Position numbers and translations under genes: made by a program
Part shown: piece by piece, positions 34,011 to 47,370 of the stretch
Numbering within the stretch: position 1 is the first letter of the stretch
How the letters are laid out: the number at the start of each line of letters is the position of its first letter
The notes under the pieces: model-generated
What the model saw: the letters and a program-made list of their open reading frames with translations, nothing else
Told to the model about the DNA's origin: nothing
Database searches by the model: none
Origin: Aldrovandia affinis
Lineage: Eukaryota; Chordata; Actinopteri; Notacanthiformes; Halosauridae
Assembly (NCBI GenBank): GCA_029706075.1
Contig: JAINUG010000089.1
Coordinates: forward strand, 806,001-870,000
Direction: 5' to 3'
DNA length: 64,000 bases

Positions 34011-37000
34011 AAAATTTGTTTCAAAATCTATTATATCCTTGACTGGGCTACCAAAAGAGTTATCAGTTCATACCTGTTGTTTATAGATAGTTGTTGCAGA
34101 GAAGCAGCCCTCTTTTTTGCCACCTCAGTGTCTCATACGCCTTTAAAACCGAGCAGAAATGTGGTATTCAACACTGGTCAGATGTGGCATTGTTATCAAT
34201 CTGATAGGAAAGCAGTCTGATACTCCTTTTAAAAATGGCGTCAAACATGTGGGTTGGCAAGAAGTGCCGTTTTGTAGGTTGTTTGTAAATTCAAACAGTC
34301 AATGCCATATTCCACTGTTTGAATTTTCACGTGGAGGGCAAGCCAGCAGTCGTATCAGATTTTTTCATTGAAACTGCCTGCAACTTGTGTTGTTTCACAG
34401 ATCAAATTGTGAAAACACATTTTATTGCCAACAAAGTTAGTAAAACAAGGGATTTCACCATGTGACATCCTATTCACCAAATAGGATGACACAGGCGGTG
34501 GCTGTTAAATGGCAATGGCTGTGAAATGTGGCATTGTGACATTTTATTGAAGACAACCCATATAGTATTCAATAAATGTCACAAACAATGCAATATTTCA
34601 AGATTTTAATTGTCAGCTGGAGGGTAAACAGTCTCGTCAGATCTTTTACACTGGAAATTCCTCACCCTGTGCTGTAGCCTATTTGATGTAGCAACAGGTC
34701 AAATTGTAATGTAGCAATCTAACGCGGGTTAGGTACGGTATTGATTTTCAAGTCATTGATGATCTGACGCGGTACCAGATGTGGTATTCTCCATGTGAAA
34801 AGGGTAATAGTCGCTTCGTTAGTTTGCTTGTAGCTGCATTGGAAAAGACCTCTGTGTAAAAAATCAAACAAACTCACTGAAGAAAAAATTGGTTCAAGAT
34901 TAAAACAAGTAATCTAATCAACACAAAACTCCCTTCATTAACTATAACGGTTGGTTAAAGTGAATGGAAAACAGGCAATATAGTTGCAGCAGCAAAATGA
35001 TGCCAATGTTAATCTGATCCTAGGCTATTACAAGACCACCCCAAGTGGAAGAAAATAGCTTCTCATGCAGAACTTGAAATCGGCTGTAACCAATGGTTAC
35101 CTGTAATACGATTTTTTTCCCCCTGAGCACAGGACCACACTGAACACAGATTTCCATGGAGTACTAGGGTTCTCAACCGTGAATGCTGCTGAAGTTTTGC
35201 CACGCAATATGCCTCTTTAAATACATGACTAACTGAATCAGTGAAATGCATGCTATTAAAGTTTGTAAAAATTTGTATTCATTTTCACACATCAGATGTG
35301 CCTGATTGGTGAGCTGAATGGTATTTGGGAAATGTCACTTCATCAGGATAGATCTGCTCCTCGACGCTCTTTGATAATCTTTGGTAATAAGAGGGAAGAG
35401 GGGGGAAAACCGCAAAGTTAGCAGCAGATCAAAGTGTGACTATAATGAACCGGCTTTCCACAGAGTAATAAACGTCTGAGCCTAATGCCCAGAGCAGCCA
35501 AGCAAGCACGAAGACCATTACAGCTGAGCAGGCTGGCTTAGAGCTCTGGCTGGAAGGCCTCAAACAGCACAGAAACTTGGCAGAAATTACCTCAGAAGGC
35601 AATCTTGGCCACAGCACCTCATCGCTGGGTCTGAAAGCAGAATGCTGAAATGGCTTCAATGGCTACATTTTCATATTTCTTTCATGTAAATAATAATATT
35701 GTAAAATAGTGTTGTTTATATTCATTTATTCCCCAAATGTGGGAAACGGGGGTTAAGTTTTGCGCCACATGCCACCCAGATGAAGTGGGCATCACTGTAA
35801 ATAGACCGGTGCTAGAAATGTAGAGCTGCTGGATGTTATATATTCAGTTTTTTCAGTTTAATGAAACATTATGCATTCAATATTAGAAAAATGTGACTTC
35901 GTTTAGTTGATCCATAAATCACACATCCATACCCATAAAGAGCTGTGTGAGGTTTTCTTGGGTGTGATCCTGGCCTTCAGCTAACCCTTGATGACACCAA
36001 TCCCTTTCACAGCATAACTCAATTCAAGATGGCTTGAACCAACTGCAGACAATCTTCCATGATACCCAGTCTGCTCACAGCTTTACCAATAGCAAACTCT
36101 GATTAGTAACTAAAGCAGTATGGAATTATTTCCATCCATCACCCAGACTGATGCTCATTTTTCAGCGATACGTGTTCAGTGTTATGCTATTTTGAATGCA
36201 CCCCATTTCAGAATACTGAAAGTCTGGTGGCAGTCCTTCAGCTGTAAATGCCAAATGAGCTGTCGGAATAGTCTCTCGCGGTAGCCAATGTGAAATTAAA
36301 TAATTGTTCAGTTTCAGAGTGCAAGTTGAGTGTCCAGGCCTGTGAAGCTGATAGATAAAACGACTTTCCGTTAAGGCTGCGAGTGTGTGGGGGTGGGTAT
36401 TTATTGGCAAGTCTAAACATGAATAAACGGTACTATTTTGCAAACAACTCATTTTAAACATTGCATTTTGGCCATGAGGTTGATATATGCTTTGCTTGGC
36501 TGAATTGTGTTTTTTGTTATTGCTTTTTTTTTTTTTCTTCTTCATATTATAGAAATCAATATTTTGGATTTATGATTTACATGGATGTGTCTCTTGAAAA
36601 AAAAAAATTATCTATGGGGAAGAAATGGCTGACTGAGGAAAGGCCTAATGTAAAACAAACTGGGGCTTCTCTCTAAACCCGCTACTCCAGTTTAGAGTAA
36701 TTATGAATACTATACTGAATGACATATCAATACTGCATGCTGAGCCATGAACCACTACGCTCCCAGCACAATACATTCATCAACCAGTGAAGACACGCCA
36801 TGCTGACATGACTTTGTCAATATTTTTCTATTACAAAAGAGATGAAAATTAAAAAGTCAGAGATAGACAGAGGAGCCATTCATTATCTTACCACCCCCCT
36901 GAACATTCCGATGTTGGCAGCCGACCAGCCTCTCTAAAGCCCACCAGCTTCATGAGGATCAAACTTCTCAAAGTCACACAAAGCCTAGGTAATGGGATAA

Positions 37001-39936
37001 TACTTCAGTTACTGACCGAAGATAAACACAGTGCATACTGTACTTACCAAAATAACTTGGTCTAATCAAATTTCAACCTATTATTTAATGTACAGAAGCA
37101 ATTCCAATGAATGTTAGTGAAAATGACCAATATCAGTGAAAGGATCAGAATAAACAAACAAATTGCACATCTCCATTCTGATTTATCTTATCCATTCTGA
37201 TCTTCCACAGATGTGAGTGTCTAGAATGAACTGATGCACATACAATGCATTTTTAACTTAAAATACACAAATGGGAGCAAAGGTGTGTTACTGCCTCACC
37301 TTTAACACTTCCGTACTCAGTTTGCATGCCATGAGATCAGGTTTCAGCATATACAGAAGGAAAATAGCCAGAACACACATATTTGATGTCTGGCTAGAAT
37401 AAAATCAACATTTGTTCAGAATTTTGTCTTCCAAAAAAATGCAAGTGTTCATTTTGATTTAATTTTATGGATGGTTGAATTCCAAAAATTGTATTTGTGA
37501 GGAACGAATTCAAAACTCAGAACACATTTTGATTGAATGCTGGCAATATCACATAAACATTGTGGTCTCAAACAGCAAAGCCAGTGTTGACAGGACATTT
37601 CCCTGCTTACATTACTTTTTATGACAACATGATTCACTCCAAATGAGTTGGATCAAATGTGTCTCATTTTCTTGCGTGAACTGAATATCTGAATTACTGA
37701 GAAAGCTTTTGAATTATTTTGAAATTAGATGAATAAGAGTAGATCTCTTTGATAACAGTTGCTGATGTTTACAAAGACCTATATTTACAGCACAGTAAGA
37801 TGCTGAAGATTAGTAAAGTAATAACATTCCTGACTTATCCCTGAGGCACATACACTTGGTGAAGGTGTATCTGTTGGGTACAATGGGTAATATTTCAAAG
37901 AGATTACATATTCTGTGAAGGTTCTATTAATGTATATTGCATGAGCAATGTGCATTTTACCTAGAATCACAGTTGACTTACGGGAAAATGAAACCTTACC
38001 AATTTGGGACATTTTCACACACTTTTTGATTTTGTTTCACAAGATTCCTGTGATTTTTAACTGTTATGTGATTAATATTAATGACCATCACCCCCACATC
38101 ATAATGTAGCATAGGACATACATCTCATACACGTACTCTAGGCAGACAAAGGAAAGATGCCACCAGCAGAATGGTGGTACGATGTCTCAGACTGAATTCA
38201 ACTGAATTCCCTATAGCAGAGGTACTCTTTTTGACTCCCTTGAATATTGTTTTTATTTCCCTTATTATAGTAGTAGCATGTGACAACCATTGCATCCCTA
38301 GCTTCCTTTTTAACTTTTACATTTTTTACTTACAGTATGACTGGACATTATTGAACAGCAAAAGATATCCCTCCACCCATACTTTTAATACATATTTTAA
38401 ATTGTACCTTGTACAAACGATTCAACTTTCAGTGCTGTTTGGTTTATTTATTATTTTATGCATGAACAAAAATACAATCTCCATTTCCTTTATAATTTGT
38501 GTCTGTATTGTTTTGGATTTTTTGTTTGTTTTGTTGTACTGTAATTCCCTTTACAATATGTATGTTTCTGGTTATTTTGACCATTTCTTTTAACATTAAA
38601 TATGTGCCTCCTCAGACCATGTGCAAGAAGAGATGTAAAAAGGATGTTCTGACACCATGTGAGGTATGGCTGCCTGGCCAGTGCCAAAGAGGCATCACAA
38701 GAAGTATGCGCAAATACAGTATGCCGCTTTTGGCAATCAGAAAAACAGCATGACGTCTGCCTTAACAAGTTGTGCTCAAAACTGAACCACCATTGTTTAA
38801 TAATAGATTAGATGGAGAACGTGTAGTTTTATCAGAGCTTCGGATTTCTCTGCACACGGAAGTTGAGTTGGAATTAATTTCTTCCATAACTCCTTCCCCA
38901 GTGAAGTAAATCCCCTCTGAGACGTGGTACAGTTCCTGATAATGGACTAGTGCCAGACTGGCAAACACATTATAAAGAGCGCTAAGTAACCATTAATTTA
39001 ATCCTTAGAAGCTACACTGAAATCAAATCAAGCACAGATGGAAAAAAACACCTTTACAGCCTCCCTTCTTGTTGAGGGCAAGGTCCACTTTCTACGTGTA
39101 AGACAATGATCATTAAAACAATTGATTATTTTGATAACTAGACAAAGGAAATAAAGATGAACTTTTGCATGCATTGGGTTAGAACAACCAGTGCCACCTC
39201 ACCTACTGGACAACTGTGTTATCACTAATAAAGGGAATCTAGAGTGATGACTATAAAAAATGTATGACTGAATGAATGGATAAACCACTGGACGACTGAT
39301 TAAATTAATGAATGGGGAAAGGACAAAAATGAGAAAACTAAATATCTGCCAATATAAATATGTTGTATTATTGGTGAACTTAAGTCCTTATTTCAAAGTA
39401 ATAGTCAATAATGAAGACAAAGGACTCTAATCAATCACAGTTCTCAACGCAGCAGGGTATTAAATGCTCCTGTAATTAAATTCAATACTCCAAGGCAAAT
39501 AGTCAAACACCCACAAAACAAAACACAACAATGTCCACAAAAATATGATATACAGTATATTAATAATATCGAGTCGCAATATAACAGCGCTGGCCAATTA
39601 CATCCAATAGGATTTTAAAAAATATGCAGTGCTTTAGAAAAGACATTCAAATTGAATGTCTCTCATTGCGTCTGAAGGGAAGTCCAAGCACAATGAAAAT
39701 TTGTGTGTTATTTGTAATCCACGAAGAATGTACACTGGAAATCTAAATAACATATAGATGGAAAAACTGTTCCGACGCACGCAGATTAGGAATTTATTTG
39801 AGTTTACTTGGCTATTTAAAGGCAACAAATTGGAAATGTTCTTCCTCCTGTTTGCTGCCATAGTATTCAAACTAGAAAATCAGCTGATCTGAGGCCCGGC
39901 AGACACGCCTCTTTGACAGCACCTGAGGCCTACCTA
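34011..39936. other. Intergenic sequence, no gene recognised
   Basis: Six kilobases without a supportable gene or named repeat. Two moderately GC stretches with non-repetitive sequence, 35440-35660 and 36180-36430, stand out against the AT-rich background and may be conserved non-coding elements. That is only an impression. The - strand frames over them do not resemble known proteins. Confidence 0.45.
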
Positions 39937-41033
39937 CACTCAGTGGCCACTTTATTAGGTACACCTTTCTAGTACTGGGTAGGGCCCTCCTTTGCCCCCA
40001 GAACAGCCTGAATTCTTGGTGGCATGGATTCAACAAGGTGCTGGAAACATTCCTCAGAGATTCTGGTCCATGTTGACATGATAGCATGATAGGTGCTGCA
40101 GATTTGTTGGCTGCACATTCATGTTGCGAATCTCCCGTTCCACCACATGCCAAAGGTGCTTGATTGAACTGAGATCTGGTGAATATGGAGGCCATTGGAG
40201 TCCCCTTCACTTATTGTCATGTTTGTGGAACCAGCTTGAGATGACGGGATGCACATGGTCAGCAACAAGACTCATGTGGCATTCAAATTATGCTCAATTG
40301 GTATTAAGGGGCCCAATGTATGCCAAGAAAACATTCCCCATCCCATTACACCACCACCACCAGCCATTGGCACAAGGCAGGATGGATGCATGGCTTCATG
40401 TTGTTTATGCCAAATTCCCTATCATCTGCATGTCGCAGCAGAAATTTAGATTCGTCAGACCAGGTGATGTTTTTCCAATCTTAAACTGTCCAGTTTTGGT
40501 GAGCCTGTACCCACTGTAGCCTCAATTTCCTGTTCTTAGCTGACAGGAGTGGAACCTGGTGTGCTCTTCTGCTGCTGTAGCCCATCCACTTCAAGGTTCG
40601 ACGTGTTGTGTGTTCAGAGATGCTCTTCTGCATACCACTGTTGTACATGGTTATTTGAGTTACTGTCACCTTCCTGTCAGCTTGAACCAGTCTGGCCATT
40701 CTCCTCTGACCTCTTTCATTAACAAGGCATTTTCGCCCACGAACTGCCACTCACTGGATGTTTTTTTGTTTGTCGCACTATTCTCTGTAAACTCTAGAGA
40801 CTGTTGTGTGTGAAAATCCCATGAGATCAGCCGTTTCTTAGACACCACCCCGTCTGGCACCAACAATAATTCCATGCTCAAAGTCACTTAGATCACATTT
40901 CTTCCCCATTCTGAGCCTCTTGACCATGTCTGCATGCTTTTATGCATTGAGTTGCTGCCACGTGATTGGCTGATTAGATAATTGCATTAACGAGCAGGTG
41001 TACAGGTGTACATAATAAAGTGGCCACTGAGTG
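39937..41033 (-). mobile_element. Full-length Tc1/mariner element with both inverted repeats
   Basis: The terminal repeats cactcagtggccactttatt (left) and the matching aataaagtggccactgagtg (right) are flanked by TA on both sides, the Tc1/mariner target. The length of 1097 bp is usual for such elements with inverted repeats of about 30 bp. On the - strand a start at 40909 gives MGKKCDLSDFEHGIIVG, followed by an early stop; the transposase continues in pieces, for example the frame ending at 40481 with CLVNERGQRRMARLVQ and HTTRRTLKWMGYSSRRA. It is therefore complete in structure but coding-dead. Confidence 0.88.
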
Positions 41034-42169
41034 TATATCATTGCTCACTGTCATACATGGAAACACTTAGGGATAATACATACATAGAAAATATTGGGGG
41101 AAAGACATATATAAAATAAAATAAATAATCTTGATACATGCTATATTGTTCATCGCATATTAATGACCATAGCAATGCATTTATGTGGAAGTATTGCAGG
41201 GTAGCTGGGCATGTCCAGATTATGCCATATTGTTCTGAAGGAACTGTTCCACACATTTTCTCGTAATCTAAAACTACAGTAATCATGGGGATTTACCTAC
41301 AGAAGGCCTGCTATTGAAGTCCTTTGACTCTCAATTAAAGGCAAGTGATAATGTTTTTCAATGCAAAAACAATTTTTCATGCATTCATTTTGGTGATCGC
41401 TGAACATGCCAAACTATGTCAATAAAAAAATTATACTTTAATTTAGCTGTAGAGTCAAAGTAAAGGACAAAAATGAGTCCAGACCAAGGTGACCCCAGAG
41501 TAGGATTGGAGCTGTAGAATCTCAGGACTTATCCCGGTGTCCCTCCGGTCATCCACCATGTAATACACGCTTACAAACACATGGCCGGGACTGGTAGATT
41601 TCCACAGTAATGACTGTAGCCGCCCCCTAGAGATCATAACAAAGCAGTGACAGACACAAGGGAAAATGCATAATTAATACTGAAGGTGGTGCGGTGTTCT
41701 CTGATATTCATTCTCGGTGAATGTGAGGAGCTCCGTGACAAACTCTGTTGACAGGAAGGATTTCACTTTTGCGGCTTATCCCCCACAAGTTTGTTTGATT
41801 TACTTTCCACCTTGTTTCCTGTCTTGTTTGCTCTTTCAAATGATTTGTTTGAGTAAAGCTAAGAGCGCCTTGAGAGATGTCTTTGATTTGATCTTGCCAG
41901 CAAAGAAGTGAGGCAATCAGCATTGCTTCGCCTCTATTTCCTTGTTCAAACCCTCTAGAAACAAGCATATAAGAAAATAGCACCAACTATGACCATCTGG
42001 CTGCCTGAGAGGTAACATCCACCCTACCCCTGGCAGGATGACGCTAACTGTGTCATAGTTAGCTGATGACATTGCCCAGGATCAAAATTGTTCCTGCAGT
42101 TGAACTACAGTATTTTTTTCACATTTTTCTCCTCCCATAAAATACTGCTGTCATATTTTTAGACATGAA
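41034..42169. other. Intergenic sequence, nothing recognised
   Basis: AT-rich, with no supportable gene or repeat. Several mid-length open frames have no recognisable domain. Confidence 0.5.
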
Positions 42170-42734
42170 TTTACATTTAGCAATATTGAATATCATCTGC
42201 AATGTTTCTGCCCACTTTGTTTAAATCATCTTGAATTACCTTAGTCAATTCCAAACTGTTTGCTGAACCCCAACATTTTGTAACATCTGCAAATGTAACT
42301 AATTTGCTACTAACATCCCTATCAAGGTCCCTATTTATGAAAATAAGGAAAAGCAGAAGTCCCAGCAGCAATCCCCGCGGGACTCCACTGTCCACAGCAC
42401 CTACTGTGCCGTTACACTTACACTACCTTATAGCCAATTATGAACCCACTCTGGAAAAACTCCTGCAATTTTTGGACAATGAGCCTCTCATGTGGTAACT
42501 TTGGTGGCTTTTTGAAAGTCCAAAAGTCTGGTTCAAGTCAAAGCACTTAATCTCCCCCTGTTGGCTATCGCTTAAAATACTATTATGCTAAAATTATTTT
42601 TCATGAATAATTCCAACTTGCATTATTAGGGACATTTCTCATATTTTATATGAGATGCAAGTTGACAGGCCTATAGTTTAGAAATGGTTTCAATGGTTTA
42701 GAAATAATCTCCCAATATTCCTCAAGTACTCTAC
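42170..42734 (-). mobile_element. CR1-like LINE, reverse-transcriptase part (3' piece)
   Basis: The - strand frame 42395-42177 contains SGVPRGLLLGLLLFLIFIN, then VSSKLVTFADV and KVIQDDLNKVG. This is the reverse-transcriptase core of CR1/L2-type LINEs, in which the consensus FADD is here FADV. A weaker NYRPVNLHL signature follows upstream near 42650. Several stops show that it is dead. It is the continuation of the LINE at 44724-46060, interrupted by the hAT element. Confidence 0.75.
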
Positions 42735-44723
42735 CAGTGTTGGGGAGTAGTGGAATTACAAGTAGCAGAACTACTAATTTAACTACATTTTCCAGTAACG
42801 TGTGGTAGTTTAATAACTGCTCAAATCTAGTAGCTTTCAAGTAGTTAAATAATTTTTTTCATCAAGTAGCGGGGTAACGTGGACAAAAGTTACAAGTCTC
42901 CCCAGCAGCAGTATTATTATATTTCTTCTTGTTTTTTTGTCTTTTTTTTCAAATGTCGTGAGGGTTTCAATGCATCTGTTTAATTTTGTTTGATGAGAAG
43001 GTGCAGCGATACTCTTGGCTAATCATGGATGAGGAGGTGGCCATACCTATCGCCATACATGAAACTAATAAAAGAAAATGAGAAAGTATACACTTTTCAG
43101 TGCATTCTGTGCCAACAAAAGAAGAAGTTGCTCAACGAATCACACATTCAGGCAAGTAGCTAGCTAGCTAACACTAGGTTGCTAATTTAGCTGGTGTTCT
43201 ACCATGCAACTCGTTAGCTAAAGGGATGGCTAAGTTCAATGTTGAACTTGGGTTTTGGGATTTCTGAGTTTGTGCCTTTGGTTCATTCATTAGACATCAA
43301 CGAGCAAACGTCCTAGCAGGGCTGCCAAGTACCAACTTTGAGCACTCATTTAGATTCTGTCTGTATGCAGTAGGGCCGGTGATATTTTCTCTTGGTAGGG
43401 CGCACATAAAAATAATAGGCTATTTTCACATTATCTGGCAACTAGTTCGTTGGTTAGTTTAGTTTCCATTTACGTGTCAAGCACTAGCAGGTGCATCCTT
43501 CCATTGAAATGAATGGAGATCAAAGCATATTTCCCTAGCCATGCTTCTCAGTGTAAACAGCTACACAGGGTGGCAGGTTGGCCTAGAGCAGGGGTGGGCA
43601 AGGATGACCATATCCGTCTCTGGATTTCATGCCAACTTCTTGTCTTAATTATTTAATTAGCCCAATCATTTACGTAATCTGACATTTAAGATACATTTCT
43701 TGATAAACTGAATGACAGCTGAAGACTGTTCTTGTGTTCCCTTAAGAAACATGTTACTGTGGTCTAATCTACAAGTGAACCAGCATTCACTAACTCCAAC
43801 TAATTAGCTAATTGAGCCAGGATAATTGGTAGAAACAAAAACCTGAATACACCCCGGCCCTCCAGGACCGGATTTGCACACTCCTGGCCTAGAGCAGTGT
43901 TTTCCCAACCAGGAGAACATGGGAATAGGAAAATGTGTGAAGAAAATTCTGAAAATATTACAGAATAGAAATCACAGCTGTTGCCACACTGTTATTGACA
44001 AAATGTATGAATGAGAAACAGGCTCAACTGAGGTGAAATTAAAACTCACTTTTCCATTTACATAAACAGTATAAACAATGATAATTATCATCATGATAAA
44101 TTGAATCAAACATCAAACATCAAAAATGAGAAGTGTTCATAAATTTTAACACTGGTGTGCCATCATCCAGTGTCTGTTCAGTGTGGAAAAGAACATTTTC
44201 GGTGCAAAAAGCCTGTTGGACAAGAACTGCTAATGTGCCGTATGAATCAAAAGTTCTGCTGTGAATCCGATGACTGAGTGCTGAGTTCTGTGTGTCAGTG
44301 AGCAGCAGAGGTCTGCAAGGTAGAGTAGCTCACACTCAGGATACCACTGATAGTATGAACCAGTCCTGTTTTTATTTAAATTTTTTTTTTTACATTTTAC
44401 AAGTTTTGTGTGCAACATTGTAAAGACATAACTATCCTTAATTTGCATTGTCAGATCAGAGTTCCCTGAAATTAGATTACACTTTCTTTTACATTGTATT
44501 AATTACCAGGTATATACCCAGTGCTTAGTAATGATCTGCACTTAAAGGTAATTTATTTAGAAGAGCTAATGTAAAAGTAATTCAAGCAATGACCATTTAT
44601 GTATTTATTTTTCCCATAAAGTAACTTCAATGTAGTATAATACTTTTTAGCTTTGCTGTGGCTTAACTACTTCCAGTGTAGAGTAATTGGAACTACATTT
44701 TCAGAGTAACTTCCCCAACACTG
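42735..44723. mobile_element. hAT element inserted into the LINE
   Basis: The inverted ends cagtgttggggagtag and gtaacttccccaacactg mark both sides. Flanking 8-mers are tactctac (42727-42734) and tattctag (44724-44731), which match in six of eight bases, as expected for an aged 8-bp hAT duplication. Inside, near 43060-43145, a + strand frame encodes KENEKVYTFQCILCQQKKK followed by LLNESHIQAS, a BED-zinc-finger-like N-terminus of a hAT transposase. No catalytic domain was seen, so the copy is non-autonomous. Confidence 0.8.
43589..43886. mobile_element. hAT-type MITE nested in the hAT element, perfect 8-bp target duplication
   Basis: The ends caggggtgggcaagg and tttgcacactcctg are imperfect inverted repeats. 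The flanking gcctagag at 43581-43588 and 43887-43894 is identical. It is homologous to the older copy at 11976-12265. It is the youngest layer of this nested stack. Confidence 0.88.
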
Positions 44724-46060
44724 TATTCTAGGACATATGCCTGCTGCCTTATTGGTCTTACATTTTTGTAGTTTTTCTAGTACTTCTCCAACTCAATGTC
44801 TTCTAAAACATTCTGTACATTGGCTATACTTTTGGGCATATTTAAAACCTCTTCTCTGGTAAAAAAAAAGTAATTGTTTAGTATATCAGCAATATCTTTA
44901 TTATTATAAAGCAAAGCTCCTTCCTTAATCTTAATGGACTTAACCTCTTCCTTATTGTTAATATTTCTACTACAATATTGCTTAGGATTACTTTTTGCAT
45001 CCTGGGAAATTTTAATTTCGAAGTGCCTTTTAGCTGCCCTTATTTCCTTTTAGCCTTAGCCCACATATTACAATAATCTACCTTGTTTCTCTCTTTGAAT
45101 TTCCAGCCACAAAGTCTGTATTAGTCACAGTTTGTGGAAGCCACAATCACAGCCTTACCCTCACTCAGGGTCAGGGGCAGGCCCCGACTGCACAGAGCGC
45201 TGGGGTTTTATGCCTTAACTCTTTAACCAATCAGCATCACCCTTCCTCACACGTGTCCAATTGGCAAATTAATCATGGGTGTTTGAAATCAGTATAGAAA
45301 CAAAAGGGAAGATTGACAATTAGGAAGACACCACACACACACACAAGGTTAACAGGACATACCAGGGAGTAATTAGACATTACACCTTTGCACGAACACG
45401 GCAAACGGTGAGTAAAAAGTAAACAATTTACCAAATCAAAAGAAAAACCACATGAAATGGTGGAAAAAGGACGAAAAATCTAAATAAAAGTCCACCAATC
45501 ACACCATACAAAAGATGTGCAGAAGGCAACCCGAAATAAAAACATCACAACACAAGACAACTGATTTCTTTACAGGTTTTAGTCACTCCCGTGACACATA
45601 CGCTGGCCCAAAGCAGCTGCTCTGGCCAGGAGCTTATCTATATGTTCCAGGTGGTCTCCAACTTGGGCACCAGGCAGCCAACATGCCACCTGAGACTCCT
45701 TTTCACGTAAGCACACTATACTATCTACACCTCTAATAGTTGAGTCCTCCACTATGACCAACTCCAGATCCTCCTCCTGCGAGGGCTACAATCGGCTTGA
45801 CATCACAAACTCCAGTTTTCAATGCCGCCACTATATGTGTGTGCCATTTTCTGTGCTTATACCCTACCGTCACCCAACTCTCCCTGCATACTCTGGAGAC
45901 TTCTCCCTCCCCGGCTTCAGCATGCAAACTAACTCTCTAAATGGCATACAAATCAGCTGCTGGAACTCTGCCAATGCCATAGTGCCTTACCACAGCCGAT
46001 GCCCTGACAACAGGCTGCCATTTATCCACCTCACTCTGTTGCCGTGACCACAGATGAACA
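44724..46060 (-). mobile_element. CR1-like LINE, 5' piece (esterase-type ORF1 and start of the RT protein)
   Basis: On the - strand 45060-44840 reads RAAKRHFEIKISQDAKSN and on to EGALLYNNKDIADILNNYF, the stretch just before the reverse transcriptase in CR1/L2-type LINEs. Further upstream the frame 45761-45579 has STIRGVDSIVCLREKESQ and ACWLPGAQVGDHLEHIDK, which matches the SGNH-esterase domain of the ORF1 protein (usual GDSIIRGVD...CLPGARV). The region 45120-45500 between them looks inserted or scrambled. It is dead, with stops and frame changes. Confidence 0.7.
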
Positions 46061-46304
46061 GAATAAAATATAAATCTTTATTACCCATTAAGCGTATGAT
46101 GGAAATTTTCCTCCAGCTCTTAGGCTTAAGATATAAACACAATTGTGCATTCTCAACAAACGAGGCATGAGAACAAAATCGAGCACACTATACATGTTCC
46201 TGCTGGCATCAATCTCCCGACTCTTCGTTATTGCTGGGATGAAGGGCTCTCTCCCTAATTGGCGTGCGGTACTCGGGAATGGGAGCGGATGTGGCAGCGC
46301 AGGT

Positions 46305-46400
46305 ACGGGTGTGCCAGTGAGATTGTGTGCCAGTGAGATCAGTGAGATTGTGTGCCAGTGAGATCAGTGAGATTGTGTGCCAGTGAGATCAGTGAGATTG
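46305..46400. repeat. 25-bp minisatellite, three and a half units
   Basis: The unit gtgccagtgagatcagtgag plus attgt is repeated at 46327, 46352 and 46377, with a partial unit before. The units are nearly identical, so the array is recent. Confidence 0.9.
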
Positions 46401-46589
46401 CAGCACAGGAGCGCACTCAGGCCCAGGGGCTGGGAGGGAGGTCACGGCAGGCTGCTGCTCGCTGGCTGTGAGGAATACTCTGTGACAGAGGGACAGAGGC
46501 CCTGACCCCGTGTTCACAGAGTGTCAACTCCCAGCAGTCACTGTGATGATGAGCGTTAGCACCCTGCATCTTTACTCTCCTGCAAATTA

Positions 46590-46945
46590 CAGATTACACA
46601 CCATACACACTACACTACAGATACACACTTCATACAAACTACATACAAAACACTATACACACTGTGCACTAAACAATATACACACTAACTGCTAATTACT
46701 AAATACTAAACACTATCCACTACACACTATACACAAAGCTACAGAATATACACACAAAACACTAGACGCAAAAGACTAAACACCACATACTACACACTAA
46801 ACACTATACACATTACCGACTAAATATTAAACACTATACACAGTACACACTGATACAGACTACACACTAAACATTGCAAACTAAACACTACGTACCACAC
46901 ACTGAACACCACACAGTACACACTAAACACCGCACACTACACAAT
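46590..46945. repeat. Low-complexity ACTA/ACAC-rich tract
   Basis: About 350 nt of irregular cacacta, aaacacta and tacacac motifs with almost no G on +. It looks like a decayed short-period satellite, and its open frames are artefacts. Confidence 0.85.
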
Positions 46946-47025
46946 AAGACTTTCAATTTAGACTTTGTTGACGTGGCTATGTAAACAAAAAACAGACCTG
47001 CACATATAAATGATGCTCTAGGTCA

Positions 47026-47140
47026 GGGATCTCCAATCTTGTCCCAGAAGGGCCAGTGGGTGCAGGTTTTTGTTCTAGCCTAGCACTAAAACACCTGATT
47101 CAAGAAATCAACTAATCAGGATCTTCAATCATGTAATAGC
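47026..47140. mobile_element. hAT-type MITE end fragment
   Basis: The start, cagggatctccaatcttgtc, followed by agggccagtgggtgcaggtt and acacctgattcaagaaatca, is the typical terminal half of a teleost hAT MITE. The other end was not seen, so the copy is truncated. It stops about 100 nt before the PEPD exon relic. Confidence 0.6.
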
Positions 47141-47238
47141 CAGTTTAGCTATTTACCATTTGGAAGATTTCCTTTGTTGTGACACTTTGATGAAACGCAC
47201 TGTACCCCACATTTAACAAACCAAAGGAGTGGTCGTAC

Positions 47239-47370
47239 AGTAGCTGTCAGCCATCAGTAAATGTGCCATGTTTTCTGTTCCAGTCTGTTCCAGCACTACT
47301 GCTACTCTCCGGAGTCATGCGGCACTCCTCCTACACCTGCATCTGTGGAAGGTAAGGCTCATCACAACAG
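47239..47370 (+). pseudogene. pepd: Relic copy of a PEPD exon with its splice sites
   Basis: This segment matches 13679-13812 of PEPD. The 69-nt exon (copy at 47272-47339) differs by three substitutions and one deleted base, including CTCTCGTGGAGG to CTCTCCGGAGT. The tandem tctgttccag acceptor and gtaaggctc donor are both kept, but the flanking intron has diverged after tens of bases. The deletion shifts the frame, so it cannot encode HYCYSRGG as in the parent. Because intron flanks are included it arose from DNA duplication, not from an mRNA. No other PEPD exon was found near it. Confidence 0.85.

Noticed and set aside
46510-46945. Possible coding or satellite function of the ACTA/ACAC tract
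   Set aside because: Irregular low-complexity sequence without a fixed unit; nothing beyond decay of a short repeat is supported.
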